Assembly (NCBI GenBank): GCA_017353815.1
Contig: JAFMSB010000029.1
Coordinates: 1-11,179, forward strand
Length of the DNA stretch: 11,179 nt
From: Methylocapsa sp.
GTDB taxonomy: Bacteria > Pseudomonadota > Alphaproteobacteria > Rhizobiales > Beijerinckiaceae
Reading direction: 5' to 3'
Shown here one piece after another: positions 5,546 through 11,179 of this stretch (position 1 is its first letter; the number at the start of each line of letters is the position of its first letter). The position numbers and the translations under genes are program-made. The notes beneath the pieces were generated by a model. It saw only the letters and a program-made list of their open reading frames with translations. It had not been told where the DNA came from and ran no database searches.

Positions 5546-6034
5546 CTAGTCGAGCGGGCTCAGAATGAGGGCGAGGTTCTTGATCTCCACGACTTTGACG
5601 CGCACGCCCGGGCCGAGATGGTCAATGCGCGCGCTCGCCGCCAGGCGCGCCTGCCATGGCGTGCCCGACCAATAGATAAAGCCTTCCGTCTTGGTCACCT
5701 GTTGCGTTGTCACGAGCTCGCGCCCGATAAGGTCGCTGCTCTTGTCCTCCTTTATACCGGCGTTTTGAAACGCCTGGAGCGGCCTCCGCCCGAAGATCGC
5801 GATCACAAGGCTGAGGGTGGCGCATAAGGCAAGCCCTTCCAAAAATCCGGGCTCCCAGCCGGCGAGATGCAAAATTCCGCCTTGCCATCCCGAAAGGTAA
5901 AGGATGGCGCTTGCGCCAAGCGCTCCTGCGGCCAAGAACATCAAGGGCGAAAGCCCGATGACAAAGACGTCGATACCGAGCAGAACGAGACCGGCGATAA
6001 AAAAAATTGTCGCCGGATTGCCAATCCCTTCCAT
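5546..6034 (-). CDS. NfeD-like membrane protein (short form with C-terminal OB-fold)
   Basis: A 162-residue protein with hydrophobic helices at about 8-27, 29-48 and 64-82, then a soluble domain from about 102. The soluble domain carries L-I-G-R-E-L-V-T, G-F-I-Y-W-S-G-T-P-W-Q-A-R-L and G-x-x-V-R-V-K-V-V-E-I-K-N-L-A-L-I-L-S-P, the OB-fold pattern of the short NfeD proteins (E. coli YbbK/QmcB type). The family works with SPFH/stomatin proteins in membrane quality control, but no SPFH gene is adjacent. The ATG at 6034 is chosen because the purine-rich AAGAGAG lies just upstream; a TTG at 6058 would add eight residues without a ribosome site. The stop codon TAG lies within the CTAG duplicated by the insertion sequence, and the protein is complete. 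No terminator is visible before the transposase. Confidence 0.88.
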   Translation of the reverse strand: MEGIGNPATIFFIAGLVLLGIDVFVIGLSPLMFLAAGALGASAILYLSGWQGGILHLAGWEPGFLEGLALCATLSLVIAIFGRRPLQAFQNAGIKEDKSSDLIGRELVTTQQVTKTEGFIYWSGTPWQARLAASARIDHLGPGVRVKVVEIKNLALILSPLD

Positions 6035-6058
6035 CTTTTGCTCTCTTGATGATGCCAA

Positions 6059-6595
6059 GGCGCGCCGCGCATTCGTGCGCGATGCTCAGCGGCCCTAAAG
6101 GCAATGCGGCGCGGGCCGCCGGCAATTTAATACCCAAAGCGGTTATGACTGGGTAGCTCGGGAGAGCAAAAATTCCATTTGTAAAGATGAATTGTGATGA
6201 AGAATATGCTTATTGCGGCCGCGGCGACGATCGCGGCGCGGCCGGCGTGCCGGGCACTTTCGTTACTGCAAAGGCAGTCTTATTTGCCGAATTACTCAGT
6301 TGTCCGAAACCCGCCCAAAACCTTACAAGCCTATGGACAAAGAACAGTGCGCGGCCAGGTAAGATTGGCTGCAATGTTTGTCCGATCAGATCCGGTTGAC
6401 GGCGGCGCGCCCGTGCCGTGCGGCCTGGGTTAATTCCGCGAGCGATCCTGCGCAAATCGAAGCTCTGGTGGCGAGCAATCAATCTATGCCCGCGAGCCGG
6501 GCCGGTCAACGCGCCGCGCAGATCGAGGCCTGTCACCGGAACAGGCATCTTTATGCGCTTCTTGAAGCAGAGGCCAGTTCGGTCGAGGTTCCGCG
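6059..6595. other. 537-base stretch without a confident gene; possible decayed gene
   Basis: Frames of about 70-112 residues overlap here on both strands. A plus-strand frame from 6197 opens with a short hydrophobic M-K-N-M-L-I-A-A-A-A-T-I-A-A segment resembling a signal peptide but then turns into unremarkable sequence. A different plus-strand frame (6363 onward) gives a helical-looking segment (D-P-A-Q-I-E-A-L-V-A-S-N-Q) that runs into the antisense of pyrE. Neither has a good ribosome site or a family I recognise. A frameshifted remnant of a small secreted protein is possible. I see no strong terminator for the converging pyrE transcript. Confidence 0.3.
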
Positions 6596-7204
6596 CTACA
6601 AAATCCCGGGAAAATCGCTGCGCTTTAAAATCGCCGCGAGCTTTATCCCATGGCGGCCCAAATTTTCCGCCGCGCCTTCCTCGCGATCAACCACAACCAA
6701 GGCCCGATGGACCCGGGCCTGCGGGCATTCGCTCATCATCCCTTCGATTGCTTTAAGTATCGAGCCGCCGGTCGTAGCCACATCATCGACCATGAGCACT
6801 TCGCCCTGGCGCAAATGCCCGTCGATACGTTCCCGCGCGCCATGCGCCTTTTGCTCTTTGCGGACAAAAAACGCGCCGACCGGATAGTCTTTAAGGTGGC
6901 TCATCGCCGCAACGGCCGCGACAATCGGCACCGCGCCCATTTCAAGGCCGCCAATCGAAGCAATTTCGAGCCGCTTCATATATTCGACGATTATGCCTCC
7001 GATGAGCGCGGCTCCTTCGGGAAGCAGCGTCGTTTGGCGAAGCTGAAACAGATAGGTGCTCTGGGCTCCTGATGACAATGTGAAAGCGCCGGTTTTGAGC
7101 GAATACTCGCGGATCAATTCCTGCAGCCGGAGCCAGCGCGAATCGGCCCGGCCCGCAACGTCTTCGGCGTGGGCATGAACCTGTGGTTGGGCCGGTCGAG
7201 CCAT
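6596..7204 (-). CDS. pyrE: Orotate phosphoribosyltransferase
   Basis: It converts orotate and PRPP to orotidine-5'-phosphate in pyrimidine synthesis (cytoplasm). The 202-residue product shows L-I-R-E-Y-S-L-K-T-G-A-F-T-L-S-S-G at 30-45, the catalytic-loop R-K-E-Q-K-A-H-G at 115-122, and the PRPP-binding V-L-M-V-D-D-V-A-T-T-G-G-S at 136-148. Together these identify PyrE over other phosphoribosyltransferases. Length fits the family (about 190-215). The ATG at 7204 has AGGCGGG a few bases upstream. The frame is open to a TTG at 7291, which would add 29 residues not expected in the family; an ATG at 7273 has no ribosome site. It stands alone and diverges from the HdeD-type gene across a 254-base gap. 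That gap holds a 10-base palindrome, CAATATATTG (7348-7357), but no promoter I can name. Confidence 0.92.
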   Translation of the reverse strand: MARPAQPQVHAHAEDVAGRADSRWLRLQELIREYSLKTGAFTLSSGAQSTYLFQLRQTTLLPEGAALIGGIIVEYMKRLEIASIGGLEMGAVPIVAAVAAMSHLKDYPVGAFFVRKEQKAHGARERIDGHLRQGEVLMVDDVATTGGSILKAIEGMMSECPQARVHRALVVVDREEGAAENLGRHGIKLAAILKRSDFPGIL

Positions 7205-7458
7205 TATCCCGCCTGCTGCTTCTGGCGAGCCCGTGCCAATTGCGCGTGAGAGCTGAGGTTGCGCTCGAAGCATAATGTTTTGCAATGACAACGCAATGGA
7301 AACGGGCGCGGGCTTGAAGGGGCGCGTCTCACAGGACGCCGCCCGCGCAATATATTGATTTCCACTGGGCTCGACGAGGGCGCGGCAATAATTACCTTAT
7401 TGAGCGCGGATGCCGCATGCCGCTAGCGACGGCAACGCTTAAGCAAAAGGAGCGAGTC

Positions 7459-8049
7459 ATGTCAGTCTTTGGATCGGCGCCCGATTTCGACCTTAGCCTT
7501 AGCCGCACACTTGCGCACAATTGGTGGGTTATCGCGGCGCGCGGCGTTTTGGGGCTCCTCATCGGCCTCATCGCCTTTCTCTTCCCGGGCCCAACCTTGT
7601 TGTCCCTCGTCGGCCTCTTCGCGCTCTATCTCATCATCGATGGCGGCTTTGCGATTGCCGCCGCGGTCCGAGCAGGACAACGGGGTAAGCGCTGGGGATT
7701 TCTCACCTTCGAGGGCATCGTCGGCATTGTGGCGGGAGTCCTTGCCGCTGCCATGCCCGGACTGACGGTGCTCGTATTTGTCGGCCTGCTCGCGGCCTGG
7801 GCGATCGTTTCGGGTGTGCTGGAGTTGCGGGCAGCCTATCAGTTGACCGAAGATCATGGACGCTGGTGGCTGGCGTTGGGCGGCGTGGTATCGCTGGTCT
7901 TTGGAATTGCGCTGGTTGCCGCGCCGATATTTGGGGCTCTGGTGGTGAGCTGGTGGGTTGGCGCCTATGCGACGCTTTTTGGGGCAAGCATGCTGGTGCT
8001 TGCCTATAAGTTGCGTGCGCGGCAGCAGGGCGGGATTGCGGCCGGGTGA
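7459..8049 (+). CDS. HdeD family (DUF308) six-helix membrane protein
   Basis: A 196-residue integral membrane protein with about six hydrophobic helices (23-43, 46-70, 80-99, 101-122, 136-155, 158-184) arranged as three repeated pairs. Each pair has the L-G-x-x-x-x-x-x-G-x-x-x-x-x-x-P-G pattern typical of DUF308/HdeD proteins. E. coli HdeD lies in the acid-resistance island and helps at high cell density; its mechanism is unknown, and a stress role here is inference. The ATG at 7459 follows AAAAGGAG with 6 bases between, so it is preferred over the in-frame ATG at 7417. No EcfG-like site was found upstream, unlike the stress genes on the left of the window. Confidence 0.88.
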   Translation: MSVFGSAPDFDLSLSRTLAHNWWVIAARGVLGLLIGLIAFLFPGPTLLSLVGLFALYLIIDGGFAIAAAVRAGQRGKRWGFLTFEGIVGIVAGVLAAAMPGLTVLVFVGLLAAWAIVSGVLELRAAYQLTEDHGRWWLALGGVVSLVFGIALVAAPIFGALVVSWWVGAYATLFGASMLVLAYKLRARQQGGIAAG

Positions 8050-8073
8050 AGCCTCTGCATCACGCCTTTCGGA

Positions 8074-8113
8074 CGCCGGGGTGCTTGCTGCTCCCCGGCG
8101 GTTAATGTCTTTT
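8074..8113 (+). terminator. Terminator after the HdeD-type gene
   Basis: A perfect 8-bp stem, CGCCGGGG (8074-8081) and CCCCGGCG (8093-8100), with an 11-base loop, followed after eight bases by a T-run (8109-8113). It also lies just beyond the stop of the converging minus-strand gene. In that direction it has no T-run, so it mainly serves the plus strand. Confidence 0.65.
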
Positions 8114-8335
8114 TGCCTTGAGTTTTTGCAGCGCCTGCGCGCAGCCAACGGTCATCTCATTCTTGTTTGCTTTGAGGCATTTAATGATCCGGCCGCCGCC
8201 TGGCTCGATGCCCGGGCAAAGCCGCTTGATGTCGCTCATACAGTAGGTCCGCAAATCCTCAAGCTCTCGCGATTTGACGGGACCCGCAAGAATGAAAGAT
8301 GCGATGACGGCTGCGGATAAAAAACGTGCTGGCAT
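8102..8335 (-). CDS. Small secreted four-cysteine protein (cysteine-rich-repeat type)
   Basis: A 77-residue product. Residues 1-22 are a signal peptide: Arg4, a hydrophobic run F-L-S-A-A-V-I-A-S-F-I-L-A-G, and likely cleavage near residue 22. The mature part has four cysteines (32, 40, 53, 65) in the frame Y-C-x7-C-P-G-x11-K-C-L...G-C, resembling a single copy of the Cys-rich GLG1-type repeat found in small alphaproteobacterial exported proteins. Two disulphides in the periplasm are plausible. Function is unknown. The ATG at 8335 is chosen for the strong ribosome site AAGGGG 6 bases upstream and because the signal peptide then starts correctly. The frame continues upstream to 8395 but with no support. 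It lies 89 bases after priA on the same strand. Confidence 0.75.
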   Translation of the reverse strand: MPARFLSAAVIASFILAGPVKSRELEDLRTYCMSDIKRLCPGIEPGGGRIIKCLKANKNEMTVGCAQALQKLKAKRH

Positions 8336-8424
8336 TTGCCACCCCTTGGCCGAGCCGCGAATAGCGCGCGCGAGGAAGGCGTCAGGCTTTGGCATTGGCA
8401 GCCGGACGCCGCCCGCCTATAGGC

Positions 8425-10656
8425 TCACAAAAAGCTTTGTGGATCAATGTCGATCCCAACCCGCACGCTGCCCCTTTCCTTTGGTCCTGCTTTGAGCCAA
8501 GCGCGCAAGAATGCCTGCAGATCGGCGGAGCGGGGCGCCCGGGCAAGGAGCCGGTAGCGGTGGCGCCCGCGAATGACAGCGATCGGCGCTTCGGCCGGGC
8601 CGAGCAAGCTGAGCTCGCTTTCTTTGGCAAGGCTGCCAGCGGGCGCCAGCCGCCAGGCGTCCGAGGGCGGAAGTTCATAGGCGGCTTTTAGGAGCGCGCG
8701 CGCATGGGATTGGGCCGCAGCATTGTCCTTTGCCGAGACGATAATCGCCGCGAGGCGCCCGAATGGGGGCAGGCCCGCGCGCCGGCGCTGGCGGGTTTCC
8801 TCCTCGTAAAAGCGCTCACTATCGCCCGACAAAAGCGCGCGAATGACCGGATGGCCGGGCTGCCATGTCTGGATGAGGGCGCGTCCCGCGGTTTCGAATC
8901 GTCCCGCGCGCCCAGCCACTTGCTGGAGCAGCTGAAAAGTGCGCTCGGCCGCGCGCGGATCGCCCGATGTCAACCCAACATCCGCATCAATGACGCCAAC
9001 GAGCGAAAGATGCGGGAAGTTATGACCCTTGGCGGCAAGCTGCGTGCCGACGATAATATCGCATCCCCCGCGTTCGATGGCCTCGATTTCCGTGTGAAGG
9101 CACTCCGCGCTGCCGGGCAAATCCGATGAAAGGGCGAGAATTTTCGCGCCCCGGAACAGCGTTTCCGCTTCCTCCGTAAGCCTCTCAATGCCGGGTCCGC
9201 AAGCGGCAAGCGAATCGGAGGCCTCGCAGGATGGACAAATACCCGGCTTGTGCTCGGCATGGCCGCAGTGGTGGCACATAAGCGCCTGGCGGAACCGGTG
9301 CTCGACAAGCCATGCCGAGCAATTCGGGCAATTGAAGCGGTGCCCGCAGGCCCGGCACAACGTCAAAGGCGCATATCCGCGCCGGTTGAGAAAGAGAAGC
9401 GCCTGTTCGCCCTGCGCGAGAGTTTTGGAGACGGCCGCTGCGAGTTCCGGCGCAATCCATCTCCCGCGCGGAGGGCCGGCTCTGCGAAGATCGATTGCCG
9501 AGATCGCAGGCAACGCCTTTGCGCGAAAGCGGGAGAAAAGCTGGATGTGGTGATAACGGCCTTGGGCCGCGTTGACGCGGCTTTCGATGGATGGCGTCGC
9601 CGAAACAAGAACAACGGCGCACTTTTCGATTTGACCCCGAACGACCGCCATATCGCGGGCGTGGTAAGAAACGCCATCCTCTTGCTTGTAGGCTGCCTCA
9701 TGCTCCTCGTCCACAACAAGAAGCCCGAGTTCGCGAAACGGGAGAAAAAGCGCCGATCGCGCGCCGACAACCGCTTTGACATCCCCATTTGCGACCGCGC
9801 TCCACAGCCTCGCCCGCCGGCGAATGCTGACGCCGGAGTGCCATTCGCCGGGCCGTGAACCGAAACGGGCGGCGAAGCGGTCTAAAAATTGTGCAGTGAG
9901 CGCAATCTCGGGCATGAGGATGAGACTTTGGCGCCCCGCCGAAAGCGCCGCGGCGGCGGCTTCGAAATAGACCTCGGTCTTTCCCGAGCCGGTCACGCCT
10001 TCCAGCAAGCTGACCGAAAAGCTGCGCGCCCGGACGCGCTCAGCGAGGTTGAATGCGGCGCTTTCCTGCACGGGCTCAAGAAGTGGCCGCCGAAAGCCGG
10101 GATCGCAAGGAAGCGCCAAAGGTCCTGGCATGAGCGCAATTGGCTCGAGCACGCCTTCTCCAATCAAAGAGTCGATGGCTGCGGCAGAGCAAGATGCGGC
10201 TTCGGCGAGCGCGGCCTTGGAAAAAGCCGTGCCCGCTGTGGCGGCGGCAAGGATGCGCGCTCGGGCCGGAGTCGTCTTCGAAGGCGGCTTCCCGCTCGCG
10301 CGGACGCCAAATTTTGCCGGCTCAGGACCGGCATTGAGCGGCACACCGGCCGCCATGCGCAGAACCATGCCGCGCGGGCTCAGCGTCCAGCGTGCAACCC
10401 AGTCGATGAAGTTTCGCAGATTTGAGCTGAGCGCAGGAAGATCGTGCCGTGTTGCGATGCTTTTGAGATTTCCACCGCCGCTAGGGGATGTCGAGATTTC
10501 CCACACGGCGCCATTTGCCATTCGGGTGCCGAGCGGCACTTCGACAAAATCGCCTGGCGAAATGCTCATCCTTTGCGGAATCGAGTAAGAATAAGAGCGA
10601 TCGACGGCGAGAGCCAGCAAGACTTCGGCAGCCGCTGCGTCCTCTTCGTGCGCCAT
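8425..10656 (-). CDS. priA: Primosomal protein N' (replication-restart helicase PriA)
   Basis: A superfamily 2 helicase that recognises stalled forks and reloads the replicative helicase. The 743-residue product carries an N-terminal DNA-binding region (about 10-110), the Walker A G-V-T-G-S-G-K-T-E (220-228), D-E-E-H (316-319), S-A-T-P-S (352-356), and eight zinc-binding cysteines in pairs (434/437, 443/446, 461/464, 474/477). G-T-Q-L-A-A-K-G-H-N-F-P (537-548) and V-A-G-R-A-G-R (580-586) follow. All key motifs are present and the length is normal. The ATG at 10656 has GAGGG almost touching it; no better start is seen. The TerC-type gene ends 20 bases upstream on the same strand, so the two may be co-transcribed. 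Confidence 0.97.
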   Translation of the reverse strand: MAHEEDAAAAEVLLALAVDRSYSYSIPQRMSISPGDFVEVPLGTRMANGAVWEISTSPSGGGNLKSIATRHDLPALSSNLRNFIDWVARWTLSPRGMVLRMAAGVPLNAGPEPAKFGVRASGKPPSKTTPARARILAAATAGTAFSKAALAEAASCSAAAIDSLIGEGVLEPIALMPGPLALPCDPGFRRPLLEPVQESAAFNLAERVRARSFSVSLLEGVTGSGKTEVYFEAAAAALSAGRQSLILMPEIALTAQFLDRFAARFGSRPGEWHSGVSIRRRARLWSAVANGDVKAVVGARSALFLPFRELGLLVVDEEHEAAYKQEDGVSYHARDMAVVRGQIEKCAVVLVSATPSIESRVNAAQGRYHHIQLFSRFRAKALPAISAIDLRRAGPPRGRWIAPELAAAVSKTLAQGEQALLFLNRRGYAPLTLCRACGHRFNCPNCSAWLVEHRFRQALMCHHCGHAEHKPGICPSCEASDSLAACGPGIERLTEEAETLFRGAKILALSSDLPGSAECLHTEIEAIERGGCDIIVGTQLAAKGHNFPHLSLVGVIDADVGLTSGDPRAAERTFQLLQQVAGRAGRFETAGRALIQTWQPGHPVIRALLSGDSERFYEEETRQRRRAGLPPFGRLAAIIVSAKDNAAAQSHARALLKAAYELPPSDAWRLAPAGSLAKESELSLLGPAEAPIAVIRGRHRYRLLARAPRSADLQAFLRAWLKAGPKERGSVRVGIDIDPQSFL

Positions 10657-10676
10657 TCCCTCGCTTTGCCCCGCCT

Positions 10677-11179
10677 TTATTCGAGTGGCCGTTTGCGCTC
10701 TCCCCGCTTGGGCGATGCGTGGGAAATTTCCTCCCGGCGCTGCGCTGCGCGCTTATTGCGCGCGAGCATATTGAGGCCCTCGACCGCAGCCGAAAATGCC
10801 ATCGCCGCGTAAACATAACCGCGGGGCAGATGGAACCCAAACCCATCGGCGATCAGAGCCGAGCCAATGAGCAACAAAAAGCCAAGAGCGAGCATCACGA
10901 CGGTTGGATTCCGGCGTATGAAACCAGCGAGCGGGCCGGAAGCGCCAAGCATCAACAACACCGCTATGATGACGGCGCCAATCATAATTGGAACATGCTC
11001 TGTCATACCGACCGCCGTGATTATGCTGTCAATCGAAAAAACAAGGTCGATGAGGACAATCTGGCCGGCCGTGACACGAAAACTCAGATGCTTCGAGCGC
11101 GGAGAATGGTGCGCCTCGAACGGCTCGATCGCGTGATGAATTTCAAGGGTCGCCTTGAAAACGAGAAACAAGCCACCAA
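10677..11179 (-). CDS. TerC family integral membrane protein, N-terminal part missing
   Basis: The frame is open to the window edge and ends at a TAA at 10677-10679. What is visible starts in [15 protein letters not shown], continues with the conserved [10 protein letters not shown] (an acidic transmembrane motif repeated in TerC proteins), and then shows three or four more hydrophobic helices and a basic tail. This is the C-terminal half of a TerC/YgdQ-type protein, a family linked to tellurium resistance in name and to metal (often manganese) export in recent work. Which ion this one handles cannot be told. The start codon lies outside the window; the internal TTG at 11171 is not a real start. 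Confidence 0.92.
   Translation of the reverse strand, partial: GGLFLVFKATLEIHHAIEPFEAHHSPRSKHLSFRVTAGQIVLIDLVFSIDSIITAVGMTEHVPIMIGAVIIAVLLMLGASGPLAGFIRRNPTVVMLALGFLLLIGSALIADGFGFHLPRGYVYAAMAFSAAVEGLNMLARNKRAAQRREEISHASPKRGERKRPLE

Larger units (their letters stand above)
4292..5549. mobile_element. Complete IS5-type insertion sequence with CTAG target duplication
   Basis: The element proper runs from 4296 to 5545 (1250 bases) and is bounded by perfect 15-bp inverted repeats. It is flanked on both sides by CTAG (4292-4295 and 5546-5549), which fits the YTAR target-site duplication known for IS5-subgroup elements. CTAG is its own reverse complement, so it could instead be counted as the outer end of the repeats. 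It carries one intact transposase gene on the minus strand. It looks recent, because both ends match perfectly and the frame is unbroken. Confidence 0.92.

Noticed and set aside
7462..8148. Minus-strand open frame of 228 residues opposite the HdeD-type gene
   Set aside because: The product is highly charged and low in complexity, and it runs antisense to a clear six-helix protein and through its terminator.
10049..10588. Plus-strand open frame of 179 residues within priA
   Set aside because: It is antisense to the N-terminal part of a complete priA and has no ribosome site or recognisable product.

Overview
The window looks like chromosomal DNA of a GC-rich alphaproteobacterium, most likely of the order Hyphomicrobiales (Rhizobiales). 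This rests on the protein families seen (CsbD, DUF3309, DUF883, HdeD, a short PyrE, a PriA with its zinc-cysteine block) and on several sites resembling the alphaproteobacterial general-stress (EcfG/RpoE2) promoter. I infer the order from family content and cannot name a genus. I saw no rRNA, tRNA, CRISPR array or phage module.

Left part (1-4210), plus strand: the 3' end of a glycogen-debranching-type glucosidase; a small single-helix membrane protein; a translationally coupled pair of small membrane proteins (a DUF883/YqjD-like tail-anchored protein and a YqjE/holin-like protein); otsA (trehalose-6-phosphate synthase); a CsbD-like stress protein with a clear terminator; and a 51-residue DUF3309 protein. 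Four of these small genes or gene pairs have a GGAAC-N16-NGTT site (one with AGAAC) shortly upstream, and otsA has a near match. I therefore read this part as a cluster of osmotic/general-stress genes probably controlled by an EcfG-type sigma factor. That sigma factor is not in the window.

Middle (4292-7204), minus strand: a complete IS5-type insertion sequence with perfect 15-bp inverted repeats, a CTAG target duplication and an intact DDE transposase. It lies exactly at the stop codon of an NfeD-like membrane protein gene. A 537-bp stretch with no confident gene follows, then pyrE (orotate phosphoribosyltransferase).

Right part (7459-11179): an HdeD-family six-helix membrane protein on the plus strand ends at a hairpin terminator, facing a minus-strand series. 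In transcription order that series is a TerC-family membrane protein (cut by the window end), priA (replication-restart helicase) and a small secreted four-cysteine protein. These are ordinary chromosomal genes.

The most interesting signal is the repeated stress-promoter pattern in front of small, poorly characterised membrane or stress proteins. I saw no clearly new enzymatic or defence system.
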